A DNA stretch of 64,000 nucleotides from Nitrosarchaeum sp. (GCF_025699065.1 NZ_JAILWF010000003.1:1-64000); one strand, 5' to 3'. Shown: positions 51,069-59,345, counted from the stretch's first letter. Numbers and translations are program-made. Notes: generated by a model not told the origin, from the letters alone.

Positions 51069-52505
51069 TCCGTAACTAGACCATTTAGAATCTACTAGAT
51101 TTTTTGTTTCTTTATCTACCTTAACTAACTGTTGAATTTCTCTTTGATATCCTTCTTCTCTAGTTTTTTGAGTGGCATCAATTCCTAACTTTGAACCCAA
51201 ATTCACCATTGGAGATGCAGGATCAAGTGTATCTGTAGGTGTGTTGTTGATAATTGTTGTATCCCGTGCAGCATCAGCTCTTGTTGTAATTGCCCATATT
51301 ACATCATTGATATCATGAACATTGACGTCCTCATCTACTACAACAAACATCTTTGTTAGTGCCAATTGTCCCATTCCCCATAATCCCATCATTACTTTTT
51401 TTGCTTGTCCTGGATATCTTTTTTTAATTGATATTATTGCAAAACCTTGGAACCATCCAGATGCTGGCATACTGAAATCTACAACTTCTGGATGAAACAT
51501 TCGTATCAATGGCAAAAATGACTGCTCAATAACTTTGCCAATATATGCATCTTCAAGGATTGGTTTGCCTACTACTGTTGTGACATAAATGGGATTTTTC
51601 CTTCTCATAATTCCAGTTAATGTGAAAGTTGGATATGGTTCAATTGGAGTGTAATATCCTGTATGATCTCCAAATGGTCCTTCATCTCTGATATCATGGG
51701 GGTCAACATATCCTTCCAAAACAATTTCAGCATTTGCAGGAACTTCCAAATCAATGGTTTTGCATTTTACAGTTTTGATTCCTTTTTTTCTTGTAATTCC
51801 CGCAAACAAATACTTGTCTAGTCCTTCTGGAACTGGAGCAATTGATGAAAATACAGTTGCAGGTTCACATCCAATAATTACAGCTACAGGTATTTTCTCT
51901 CCCCGCTCTTTTGAAATCTCTCCATGTTGTGCACCACGTTTATGTTTTTGCCAGTGCATCATTGCATGTGTACTATCTATGATTTGCATTCTATATACCC
52001 CAAGATTTCTAACTCCAGTTTCTGGATGTTTTGTGGCAACTAATCCTAATGTGATAAAACGTCCTGCGTCATTTGGCCATGATTTTAAAATAGGTAATTT
52101 ATCAAAAGATGCATCACTTGAAGTAATCTCAGTCACTGGTCCACTGTTTTCTAGTTTAGGAAAAGAATCTGCCATTTTTGAAAGTTCGGGGAGTTTTTTT
52201 ATCTTGTTTAGAAATCCTGATGGCATATCCATCTTTGTCATATCTACAATTCTTTGTCCTATCTCTGTAAAGTCTGTCATCTCTAGTCCAATTTCTAATC
52301 TTTTCATTGAACCAAACGCATTACCTAATACTGGCATGTCATAATTTTTTATATTTTCAAAAAGTATAGCTGGACCATTTGAGTACATCTCTCTTCTCAA
52401 AATTTCTGCAATTTCTAAATTCGAGTCGACTTCTGTTTTGACTCTTTTTAATTCACCTTTTTTTTCTAACTCTGTTACAAATTCATGGATGTCTTCGATT
52501 GCCAT
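51063..52505 (-). CDS. UbiD-family decarboxylase
   Basis: The 480-residue protein has the UbiD pattern: LRNLGVYRMQIIDSTHAMMHWQKHKRGAQH, EGPFGDHTGYYTP, VTTVVGKPILEDAYIGKVIEQSFLPLI, and the end SKLGIDATQKTREEG. UbiD enzymes use prenylated FMN. The neighbour is an MqnC-like gene, so a menaquinone-pathway decarboxylation is likely. Arg and Glu residues of the catalytic triad appear present (EGPFGDHTG). The flavin prenyltransferase UbiX is not in the window. Confidence 0.9.
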   Translation of the reverse strand: MAIEDIHEFVTELEKKGELKRVKTEVDSNLEIAEILRREMYSNGPAILFENIKNYDMPVLGNAFGSMKRLEIGLEMTDFTEIGQRIVDMTKMDMPSGFLNKIKKLPELSKMADSFPKLENSGPVTEITSSDASFDKLPILKSWPNDAGRFITLGLVATKHPETGVRNLGVYRMQIIDSTHAMMHWQKHKRGAQHGEISKERGEKIPVAVIIGCEPATVFSSIAPVPEGLDKYLFAGITRKKGIKTVKCKTIDLEVPANAEIVLEGYVDPHDIRDEGPFGDHTGYYTPIEPYPTFTLTGIMRRKNPIYVTTVVGKPILEDAYIGKVIEQSFLPLIRMFHPEVVDFSMPASGWFQGFAIISIKKRYPGQAKKVMMGLWGMGQLALTKMFVVVDEDVNVHDINDVIWAITTRADAARDTTIINNTPTDTLDPASPMVNLGSKLGIDATQKTREEGYQREIQQLVKVDKETKNLVDSKWSSYGL

Positions 52506-52582
52506 AATTTTACTAAAAATGAATCTAGTATAAGCTTAACTAGATTTACGCATGCTTGATACTTTAAAAATAATTTTAACAC

Positions 52583-52849
52583 ATGGCATTTAATTCCTAC
52601 CACTGGGAAATTATGTCATTGGTTGATGAAAAATGCGTAGTCTGTAAGGGAACTGGTACTATAGAACTATTAGGTTCTCAATGTCCTTTTTGCAATGGAA
52701 CTGGTGAATCAAACAAATTAGCCAAATCTTATCTTGACTCACATATCTGTCAATGTGTTTTTCTTGATAGAAAACGATGTCCATTATGTGGAAAGAGATG
52801 TCATCATGACACCCCAAACAAACCAAAAATTTTACTTAGTCCTGAATAG
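52583..52849 (+). CDS. Small multi-cysteine zinc-binding protein (DnaJ-type repeats)
   Basis: The 88-residue protein has CVVCKGTGTIELLGSQCPFCNGTGE, two CxxCxGxG repeats as in the DnaJ zinc-finger domain, and another ICQC...RCPLCGKRC group. It probably binds two zinc ions. Starts at 52583 (ATG, in frame) and 52613 (MSLVDEKC) are both possible; the promoter is not decisive. It may be a zinc chaperone or a nucleic-acid-binding ribbon. It is convergent with the next gene by 5 bases. Confidence 0.72.
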   Translation: MAFNSYHWEIMSLVDEKCVVCKGTGTIELLGSQCPFCNGTGESNKLAKSYLDSHICQCVFLDRKRCPLCGKRCHHDTPNKPKILLSPE

Positions 52850-52854
52850 AAATT

Positions 52855-53229
52855 TTACATTGGTGGAAGTTCGTTTTTTCTATCATGTCCACCAGAACCA
52901 AATTTACAATAGAAACATAATTCTGATTCCATGTATTTTAGTTGCTCTACTTGAATGGCTCCAAGCTTTAGTGCAATTTTTGTTAAAATTCTATATTTTA
53001 ATGGCATAGCTGGAATTACCTCTTGGGTATATACTCTGTAATGATCGGGGCAGAATTTCAGAGTTATTTTTGATGGCTCCTTGCCTTTCTGATTCACCTG
53101 TCTTGTAAAATTGATCTGCTCTCTAATGTATTCATGTTTTGGACAAGGACAGTCTTTTCCTCCAGGGTGTTTGTATGCAGGAGTATTTTTCCAATCAAAT
53201 CCTGGATACTCTTTTTCAAAATCATCCAT
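52855..53229 (-). CDS. Cys/His-rich protein of unknown function
   Basis: The 124-residue protein has two metal-site-like clusters: HPGGKDCPCPKHEY near residues 20-33 and LCFYCKFGSGGHD near the end, plus FCPDHYR in the middle. No family is recognised, but the arrangement suggests zinc binding. The gene is divergent from the two KPAEVAKPAE-type paralogues and convergent with the DnaJ-type zinc-finger gene. Confidence 0.65.
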   Translation of the reverse strand: MDDFEKEYPGFDWKNTPAYKHPGGKDCPCPKHEYIREQINFTRQVNQKGKEPSKITLKFCPDHYRVYTQEVIPAMPLKYRILTKIALKLGAIQVEQLKYMESELCFYCKFGSGGHDRKNELPPM

Positions 53230-53327
53230 GGTTACAGTTAGGTGTATTGTGCATATAAAACTTGATCAAATTTTACTTTGATACTTGACCCAAATGTAAA
53301 TAAACCCCGAAAATTCATCCAAACTAA

Positions 53328-53981
53328 ATGTCGGCTGCTAAAAAGCAAACGAAAAAAGATCTTGAAAACAAGATTGCCGAATTAGAAGCTAAATTAGATA
53401 AATTGGCAACACAGCTTGAAGCAAAACCAGCACCAAAACCAGCTGAGGTTGCAAAACCAGCTGAGACAAAACTAGCCGAGGTTGCAAAACCAGCACCAAA
53501 ACCAGCTGAGGTTGCAAAACCTGCTGAGGTTACAAAACCAAAAGGCGTATTGCCAAAAGGTTCTGAACCAAAACCAGCAGATGTGCCAAAACCATCTGAG
53601 ACAAAAGCATCACCACCAGCTACTGTACAAGCAGCTTTAGAGAATGCTTATCAAAATGCCAAAATGACCGATTTTCATTGGTATAGGGCACATGTAACGG
53701 GTTATTCTCCAGCTCCAAACAGATACTTTGTAAGAAGAACTGCTCCTGTAGGTAAAGTACCATCAGGAAATTGGAATGATCAAAAAGCTAAAGTTCCTGG
53801 ATATACACAACCATCAAACCAGTACTTTGCAACAAGACCTAGACTTGCATATCATCCAGCAGATAAAACATTTGGAGGTTTCAGTGGTGTGACAATGACA
53901 GTTGATGGAGTAGTTGCACAAGCTCAAACACAACAAGCACCTCCAAAACCAAGTAAAGGCACATTGCCAAAAGGATTCTAA
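53328..53981 (+). CDS. Coiled-coil protein with Ala/Pro/Lys linker, paralogue 1
   Basis: The 217-residue protein has an N-terminal coiled coil (KDLENKIAELEAKLDKLATQLEAK, residues 9-32) and a linker of about 60 residues of repeated KPAEVAKPAE units. A compact region (about 103-180) follows, with FHWYRAHVTGYSPAPNRYFVRR and a similar GYTQPSNQYFATRPRLAYHP, which looks like an internal duplication. No signal peptide is seen. Nearly all of it is identical to the next gene. The composition and oligomer-forming coil suggest a structural role, which is inference. Confidence 0.85.
   Translation: MSAAKKQTKKDLENKIAELEAKLDKLATQLEAKPAPKPAEVAKPAETKLAEVAKPAPKPAEVAKPAEVTKPKGVLPKGSEPKPADVPKPSETKASPPATVQAALENAYQNAKMTDFHWYRAHVTGYSPAPNRYFVRRTAPVGKVPSGNWNDQKAKVPGYTQPSNQYFATRPRLAYHPADKTFGGFSGVTMTVDGVVAQAQTQQAPPKPSKGTLPKGF
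53358..53951 (+). repeat. 594-bp duplicated segment, copy 1
   Basis: Positions 53358-53951 match 54232-54825 (offset 874) with one mismatch seen by eye, the T at codon CTA versus C at CCA in the linker (ETKLAEV/ETKPAEV). The identity includes synonymous sites, which indicates recent duplication or gene conversion. Confidence 0.85.
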
Positions 53982-54204
53982 TTCAATCATTCTTTTATTT
54001 TCTATTTTTGATAAAAATCAATATCCTGACCACATTTGTTGTCTTAATTGATATTTGATTTCAAAATTCATTTGTTTTTATTTTATAATCCGTTTTATAT
54101 TTATGCAATTTTTACATATTATGATTTATTTTTTCCAATTAATTTTAACTAAATATTCTATCTGATCAAAATGTAAATAAACAATGTAATATTTACTGAA
54201 AGGA

Positions 54205-55125
54205 ATGGCAACTAAAAAGCAAACAAAACAAGATCTTGAAAACAAGATTGCCGAATTAGAAGCTAAATTAGATAAATTGGCAACACAGCTTGAAGCAAAA
54301 CCAGCACCAAAACCAGCTGAGGTTGCAAAACCAGCTGAGACAAAACCAGCCGAGGTTGCAAAACCAGCACCAAAACCAGCTGAGGTTGCAAAACCTGCTG
54401 AGGTTACAAAACCAAAAGGCGTATTGCCAAAAGGTTCTGAACCAAAACCAGCAGATGTGCCAAAACCATCTGAGACAAAAGCATCACCACCAGCTACTGT
54501 ACAAGCAGCTTTAGAGAATGCTTATCAAAATGCCAAAATGACCGATTTTCATTGGTATAGGGCACATGTAACGGGTTATTCTCCAGCTCCAAACAGATAC
54601 TTTGTAAGAAGAACTGCTCCTGTAGGTAAAGTACCATCAGGAAATTGGAATGATCAAAAAGCTAAAGTTCCTGGATATACACAACCATCAAACCAGTACT
54701 TTGCAACAAGACCTAGACTTGCATATCATCCAGCAGATAAAACATTTGGAGGTTTCAGTGGTGTGACAATGACAGTTGATGGAGTAGTTGCACAAGCTCA
54801 AACACAACAAGCACCTCCAAAACCAGCTGAGGTTGCAAAACCAAAAGGTACCTTGCCAAAAGGAACAGAACAAGCTAAAGTGACATCTACAACTGAAAGT
54901 TCTGGAAAGTCAAGAAAAGAACAATTAGAAGAATATGAACAAGAGTATCTCCAAAGAATAGAACAACAAAGAATTGAAGACGAGAAGAGATACCAAGAAG
55001 CTGTTGTTGAAGAAGTAAAAACTAGAACAAATAAAACTCATGGTGCTTTACCAAAAGGATTTGAAGCAAAAGCAGCTCCTGAACCACCAAAAACTTCTAA
55101 AGGCACATTGCCAAAAGGATTCTAA
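54205..55125 (+). CDS. Coiled-coil protein with Ala/Pro/Lys linker, paralogue 2 (longer)
   Basis: This 306-residue paralogue has the same coiled coil, linker and internal-duplication domain as its neighbour. It continues with a second charged helical region (SGKSRKEQLEEYEQEYLQRIEQQRIEDEKRYQEAVVEE, about residues 230-272) and ends GTLPKGF, the motif that also ends paralogue 1. The extra part is probably a second coiled coil. The two genes lie in the same orientation 223 bp apart; the intervening region has only promoter-like AT-rich DNA. Confidence 0.85.
   Translation: MATKKQTKQDLENKIAELEAKLDKLATQLEAKPAPKPAEVAKPAETKPAEVAKPAPKPAEVAKPAEVTKPKGVLPKGSEPKPADVPKPSETKASPPATVQAALENAYQNAKMTDFHWYRAHVTGYSPAPNRYFVRRTAPVGKVPSGNWNDQKAKVPGYTQPSNQYFATRPRLAYHPADKTFGGFSGVTMTVDGVVAQAQTQQAPPKPAEVAKPKGTLPKGTEQAKVTSTTESSGKSRKEQLEEYEQEYLQRIEQQRIEDEKRYQEAVVEEVKTRTNKTHGALPKGFEAKAAPEPPKTSKGTLPKGF
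54232..54825 (+). repeat. 594-bp duplicated segment, copy 2
   Basis: The second copy of the block at 53358-53951. Direct repeats this long and close can recombine, deleting or amplifying one gene unit of 874 bp. Confidence 0.85.
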
Positions 55126-55147
55126 TTTTTAATCTTTTTTTCTTTTT
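55126..55147 (+). terminator. T-rich terminator after paralogue 2
   Basis: TTTTTAATCTTTTTTTCTTTTT follows directly on the stop codon and reaches the convergent bcp gene. Confidence 0.5.
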
Positions 55148-55610
55148 AATTTAATTTTAAAAAATCATCTAACACTTCTTTTGAATGTCCTGCCGGTTTT
55201 ACTTTAGGATATACTTTGAAAATTTTTCCTTTCTCATCAACTAAAAATGTGCTTCTTGCTACTCCCATGTATTCTCTCCCCATGAATTGCTTTTTACCCC
55301 AAACTCCAAATCCTTTTGAAATTGTTTTATCTACATCTGCAAGAAGTGGATATTTTATTCCCATTTTATCACAAAATTTCTTATGTGAATCCACATCATC
55401 TGGACTGACTCCTATGATCTCAATTCCAGCTTTTTGAAATTTTTTATAATCTTTGGAAAACTCATCTGCTTCTGTTGTACAACCCGGAGTGAAATCTTTT
55501 GGATAAAAATAGATGACATGCTTTTTACCCTTAAAATCACTTGATTTGACACTGTTTCCGTTTGCATCTTTTACTTCAAATTTTGGAACCGATTCTCCTT
55601 CTTCTAACAT
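55146..55610 (-). CDS. bcp: Peroxiredoxin (Bcp/PrxQ type)
   Basis: The 154-residue thiol peroxidase has FYPKDFTPGCTTEADEFSKDY with the peroxidatic Cys. The resolving Cys five residues on, found in many PrxQ proteins, is absent (EADEF), so it may work as a 1-Cys type or use the Cys in HKKFCDKMG. It reduces peroxides in the cytoplasm. The C-terminus KVYPKVKPAGHSKEVLDDF is family-typical. Confidence 0.94.
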   Translation of the reverse strand: MLEEGESVPKFEVKDANGNSVKSSDFKGKKHVIYFYPKDFTPGCTTEADEFSKDYKKFQKAGIEIIGVSPDDVDSHKKFCDKMGIKYPLLADVDKTISKGFGVWGKKQFMGREYMGVARSTFLVDEKGKIFKVYPKVKPAGHSKEVLDDFLKLN

Positions 55611-55709
55611 GATATGTCTAAAGATATTTTGACCGTTAATTACTTTTTGACTTTGATAATCTATCCCACTTCGAATGTTTTATATGGAAATTAGAATGGC
55701 TTTAGCTTA

Positions 55710-56414
55710 ATGGTTAACCCAAGAGCATATCTTGCAGAAGCAATTGCAACATATGGTTTAGTATTTTTTGGTCCGCTTTCTGTAATTATTGCAGTAGCCT
55801 CTTTTGGAGAAACTCTGACAACCCAATCTGTATTGTTTATTTCACTTGGCCATGGTGGTGCAATCGCTCTTATGGTTTATGCATTTGGACATGTATCTGG
55901 AGCTCACATCAATCCAGCAGTTACAATTCCTATGATGATTACTAAAAAAATTGGAATTAAAGATGGTATTGGATATATTATTTCACAATTAATCGGTGCA
56001 GTTGCAGCAGCAGCAACTCTTAAAGCAATTTTGCCAGAACTTGGCGCAAAAGTTAACTTTGGTACGCAAGGCGGTCCAAGTGAACTTATCAATAACAGTA
56101 TAAGCTCTGGATTTGCAATAGAAGCAATTTTGACTTTCTTCTTAGTACTGGTAATTTTCATGACAGCCGTTCATAAAAAAGCATCACCTGGATGGCATGG
56201 ATTTTCAATTGGTGGAATGGTGTTTTTGATTCACCTCGTTGCAGTTCCATTAACTGGCGCATCTGTAAATCCTGCAAGAACATTTGGTCCTGCATTGATT
56301 TCCGGAGCTTGGGAGTTTCAATGGTTGTATTGGGCAGCACCAATTCTAGGTGGCATAATTGCAGGTTTGATCATGAATTATGTCTATGTCAACAAGGTCG
56401 AAAAAGAAGCATAA
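55710..56414 (+). CDS. MIP-family aquaporin/aquaglyceroporin
   Basis: The 234-residue channel has six membrane helices and both NPA loops: SGAHINPAVTIPMM (about residue 70) and TGASVNPARTFGPALI (about 190). The aromatic/arginine filter Arg follows the second NPA. Its size and sequence resemble AqpM-like archaeal channels and bacterial AqpZ. The substrate could be water, small solutes or dissolved gases such as ammonia; the sequence does not decide. It is monocistronic and divergent from bcp. Confidence 0.93.
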   Translation: MVNPRAYLAEAIATYGLVFFGPLSVIIAVASFGETLTTQSVLFISLGHGGAIALMVYAFGHVSGAHINPAVTIPMMITKKIGIKDGIGYIISQLIGAVAAAATLKAILPELGAKVNFGTQGGPSELINNSISSGFAIEAILTFFLVLVIFMTAVHKKASPGWHGFSIGGMVFLIHLVAVPLTGASVNPARTFGPALISGAWEFQWLYWAAPILGGIIAGLIMNYVYVNKVEKEA

Positions 56415-56464
56415 TTTTTTTCAAATACCAAACGTTTTTAAAAATTTGATAGCACGATTCTGTT

Positions 56465-56539
56465 GGACTCGTTGCATAGCTTGGATAGTGCGAACGCTTG
56501 CGGAGCGTTAGGTCGTCGGTTCGAATCCGACCGAGCCCG
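56465..56539 (+). tRNA. tRNA-Arg (anticodon GCG)
   Basis: 75 nt without intron. D stem GCAT/GTGC, anticodon stem AACGC/GCGTT with loop TTGCGGA (GCG, reading CGC/CGU), T arm GTCGG-TTCGAAT-CCGAC. The acceptor GGACTCG pairs with CGAGCCC except at A3-C70, an unusual mismatch. Discriminator G73. CCA is not encoded. Confidence 0.93.
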
Positions 56540-56566
56540 CTTTTTAAATTCTTTGAAATGATCTTT

Positions 56567-56992
56567 TTAGAATGTTTTTGTCTTTCTTAAAAAAATAGTT
56601 ACTGATATCATGTAACATGCAGTAGCTATGATTTCTGAAACTAGTGATGCGATGAATGGTTCTATGTTCATTTCAAGAAAATAATACAAAGAAGGCCATC
56701 GTATTGCAAGATAAATAATTTCACCTACTCCAAATGATGAAATCATACTTAGGATCTCTTTTTTAATTAAACTTGAACTCATTTGTTTGTATCTTATTTT
56801 ATTATCCCAATAAAACAAAACTGAGAAAATTCCAAAATATACTATGTACCCTGTTATTATTGTAATTGTAGTTGTGAGGTGATTCTCATAACCCGTTAAT
56901 GATTGGGCAACGACTGCCGAAAGTGAGGCTGAAATGATAAAACAAATTATAAAATTCCTGTTAATTTGTAGTAGTTGCTGGTTAACCTTCAT
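56567..56992 (-). CDS. Four-helix membrane protein of unknown function
   Basis: The 141-residue protein has about four hydrophobic segments (12-33, 40-62, 78-96, 110-132) with a basic N-terminal region and a lysine-rich end. The layout recalls GtrA-like small membrane proteins, but no motif is conclusive. It is monocistronic, divergent from the glycosylase gene, and lies after tRNA-Arg on the opposite strand. Confidence 0.6.
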   Translation of the reverse strand: MKVNQQLLQINRNFIICFIISASLSAVVAQSLTGYENHLTTTITIITGYIVYFGIFSVLFYWDNKIRYKQMSSSLIKKEILSMISSFGVGEIIYLAIRWPSLYYFLEMNIEPFIASLVSEIIATACYMISVTIFLRKTKTF

Positions 56993-57045
56993 ATTCTATT
57001 TTTCATCTAGTAACTATTATTTTATGTTAAACAAATTCGAATTTT

Positions 57046-57600
57046 ATGAAAACTAGATGTCAATGGGCAAAGGATGAACTTAACATAGAATATCATGATA
57101 ATGAATGGGGAAAACCTCAACACGATGATCGTAAATTATTTGAATTTTTAATTTTAGAGGGAGCTCAGGCTGGCTTAACTTGGACTACTATTCTTAAACG
57201 ACGAGATGGATATAGAAAAGCATTCTCTGACTTTGATCCAGTTAAAGTGTCAAAGTATACAGAAAAACATATCAAAAATTTACTAAATAATCCTGCAATA
57301 ATCCGCAATAAATTAAAAATTAACTCTGTAATTAATAACGCAAAACTCTTTGTAAAAATTCAAGAGGAGTTTGGTTCATTTGACAAATTCATTTGGAGTT
57401 TTGTTAATAATACAACAATAACCAACAATTTCAAAAGACTTTCTGATATACCCGCATCCACGGATATATCCAAAAAAATGAGCGATGATTTGAAAAAATA
57501 TGGATTTAATTTTGTCGGTCCAACAATTTGTTATGCTTTCATGCAAGCTGTAGGTATGGTAAACGATCATACAAGTGACTGTTTTTTACATAAAAAATAA
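57046..57600 (+). CDS. tag: DNA-3-methyladenine glycosylase I
   Basis: The 184-residue helix-hairpin-helix enzyme removes 3-methyladenine from alkylated DNA. Motifs: RCQWAKDELNIEYHDNEWGKPQHDDRKLFEFLILEGAQAGLTWTTILKRRDGYRKAFSDFDPVKVSKY, plus FVGPTICYAFMQAVGMVNDHTSDCF at the end with the zinc His and Cys ligands. Length and order match bacterial Tag. Confidence 0.95.
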   Translation: MKTRCQWAKDELNIEYHDNEWGKPQHDDRKLFEFLILEGAQAGLTWTTILKRRDGYRKAFSDFDPVKVSKYTEKHIKNLLNNPAIIRNKLKINSVINNAKLFVKIQEEFGSFDKFIWSFVNNTTITNNFKRLSDIPASTDISKKMSDDLKKYGFNFVGPTICYAFMQAVGMVNDHTSDCFLHKK

Positions 57601-57648
57601 TTTATAATGTCTTGTCTTAGTATGATCTATTGTATGGATTTGATCTGA

Positions 57649-58020
57649 ATGGGTGATGGAAAATTTGCCACCTCTATTTCTTGCATGGATGGAAGAATTC
57701 AATTTCCTTTGGCAAAATGGATTAAAGAAAACTATTCTGTCGATTACGTTGATACCATAACAGAACCTGGAGTTGACAAGAAAATAGCAGAAGATTCTAG
57801 TCATGAATCAATAAAATCAAAAATTGGAATATCTGTAAATATTCATAAGTCTAAATTAATTGTTGTATCTGGACATTATGATTGTGCTGGAAATCCAGTA
57901 TCTGATGAAAAACACATGTCTCAAATAAAAGATGGAGTTAAAGTGATTTCCTCTTGGAAATTTGATGCAAATGTGATTGGTGTTTGGGTTGACAAAAATT
58001 GGAATGTTGTTCTTCTATAA
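57649..58020 (+). CDS. Small beta-carbonic-anhydrase-like protein
   Basis: The 123-residue protein has the metal motif of beta-carbonic anhydrases, CxDxR (SCMDGR, residues 12-17), and a second HxxC (GHYDCAGNP, about 74-77), in the spacing of a minimal enzyme. It is much shorter than classical beta-CAs (about 200 residues) and lacks the C-terminal dimerisation helices. Bicarbonate/CO2 interconversion would make sense for carbon fixation in these organisms. The Asp-Arg dyad and all three zinc ligands (C, H, C) are present. Confidence 0.72.
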   Translation: MGDGKFATSISCMDGRIQFPLAKWIKENYSVDYVDTITEPGVDKKIAEDSSHESIKSKIGISVNIHKSKLIVVSGHYDCAGNPVSDEKHMSQIKDGVKVISSWKFDANVIGVWVDKNWNVVLL

Positions 58021-58101
58021 TTTTTAATTAATTCTTTTCTTTAACTTTTCAAATATTTAGCAAGTTTTTTTAGTTAGTTAATCAAATAGTAATTGTAAAT
58101 T

Positions 58102-58620
58102 ATGAAAATCTCTAAAAATATGCAAAGTGGATTAAATAATCAAATCTTGTTGGAAGCAAATGCTTCAAATACATATTTGTCAATGGCCTCTTGGTGTGAA
58201 GTAACTGGATACGAGGGTGGTGCTAGTTTCTTTTATGCTCAATCCGATGAAGAAAGAACTCATATGCTAAAAATAATTCATTACTTAAACAACATGGGAA
58301 TTTCTGCAAAAATTCCTGCAACTAAATTACCTACATCTGATTTTAAATCATTAGAATCAATTTTGAAATTGGCATTAAAAAACGAACAAGCAGTTACTTC
58401 TGCAATACACAAACTAGTTGAAATTGCATTAAAGGATAAAGATCATTCTACCAATGTATTTCTAGAATGGTTTGTCAATGAACAAGTTCAAGAAGAAACA
58501 AAATTTGAGACATTGATACAAAAGTTTGAATTGATTGGAAGAGATAAGATTGCTATAAACGAAATAGATAAAATTTTGGCATCATCTGCTACTGCAACAG
58601 CACCTGCCGAATCAGTCTAG
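58102..58620 (+). CDS. ftn: Ferritin (bacterial FtnA type)
   Basis: The 172-residue four-helix bundle stores iron. The di-iron ligands can be seen in QILLEANASNTYLSMA (Glu), FYAQSDEERTHMLKIIHYL (E-x2-H) and NEQAVTSAIHKL, FVNEQVQEETKFETL (Glu). The gene follows the small carbonic-anhydrase-like gene on the same strand. The C-terminal SSATATAPAESV tail is unlike usual ferritins and is probably disordered. Confidence 0.94.
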   Translation: MKISKNMQSGLNNQILLEANASNTYLSMASWCEVTGYEGGASFFYAQSDEERTHMLKIIHYLNNMGISAKIPATKLPTSDFKSLESILKLALKNEQAVTSAIHKLVEIALKDKDHSTNVFLEWFVNEQVQEETKFETLIQKFELIGRDKIAINEIDKILASSATATAPAESV

Positions 58621-58637
58621 CTCCATTCTCTAAAAAT

Positions 58638-58751
58638 CTAATCATTTGTGTATTTTTTACATTTACAACCTTTCACAAGACATTTGCCATTTCCTTCAAA
58701 ATGAATGGCATTGTCGTGATAACATCCAATTTTCATATTATTACATTTCAT
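58638..58751 (-). CDS. 37-residue Cys-rich peptide
   Basis: MKCNNMKIGCYHDNAIHFEG ends in CLVKGCKCKKYTND: five cysteines (C3, C10, C24, C29, C31) and two histidines in 37 residues, and no other gene occupies this gap. This suggests a metal-binding mini protein, possibly zinc or copper. It is convergent with ferritin, 17 bases apart. The strongest evidence is the cysteine density and the clean ORF. Confidence 0.55.
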   Translation of the reverse strand: MKCNNMKIGCYHDNAIHFEGNGKCLVKGCKCKKYTND

Positions 58752-58831
58752 TACAAAATTCCTTGTTTATGTTGATTCTTTAATCTTGTTTGTCAGACAA
58801 TTATAATTACACATCACACATATTGTCTATA

Positions 58832-58981
58832 ATGGCAAATATCAAAAGTATAGGTCGTTTTTTTATTTTTATTATAGGTGGGCTTGTTGCTATTATTGTT
58901 GGTTCATTTATGATTCGTGGAACTATGCACATGTGGGATAAACCTGATTCTGACAAAAAATCTGATAAAAATAATGACTAA
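58832..58981 (+). CDS. 49-residue single-pass membrane protein
   Basis: The peptide starts MANIKSIGRFF and has one TM helix (about 9-31) and a charged Asp/Lys tail (DKPDSDKKSDKNND). The chosen ATG 58832 follows ATTATAATT by about 28 bases, fitting a leaderless mRNA. An in-frame upstream start at 58790 would run through that box. Function is unknown. Confidence 0.6.
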   Translation: MANIKSIGRFFIFIIGGLVAIIVGSFMIRGTMHMWDKPDSDKKSDKNND

Positions 58982-59010
58982 AAAACAAGTATGATGAATT
59001 GATTTTAGAA

Positions 59011-59310
59011 ATGATGCCTGATTCTTCAATTAGAAAATCCCTTGAAGATTATGTCAAATTAAGAATTAGAGATGTTCCATCTGAAATTCATCAAACTTTT
59101 CCAAATGTTAAACAAATTTGGAAATGTGAAAACCAAGTTGATTTTCTTTATGGATATTATGTCGGAAAGATCGAAGAAGGAACATTACATTATTTACTTA
59201 AAGCAACTCGAGCATCGGCAGGTGGGTTTGTCGATGCTTTTGAAATTAGAGGTATTCTTGAAACATATAGAACAGATCTGAGAAATTCTATTGAGAAAGC
59301 ACTCTCTTAG
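59011..59310 (+). CDS. Small protein of unknown function
   Basis: The protein of about 99 residues (MMPDSSIRKSLEDYVKLRIRDVPSEIH) is helical/mixed with one cysteine and no motif. A TTG at 58999 would extend it by four residues. It lies 29 bases after the small membrane protein on the same strand, so it may be co-transcribed with it. The sequence has normal codon use for this genome, unlike a spurious frame. Confidence 0.65.
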   Translation: MMPDSSIRKSLEDYVKLRIRDVPSEIHQTFPNVKQIWKCENQVDFLYGYYVGKIEEGTLHYLLKATRASAGGFVDAFEIRGILETYRTDLRNSIEKALS

Positions 59311-59345
59311 TGAAGTAGAAATACTACACTGTTCTAAATATTGAC

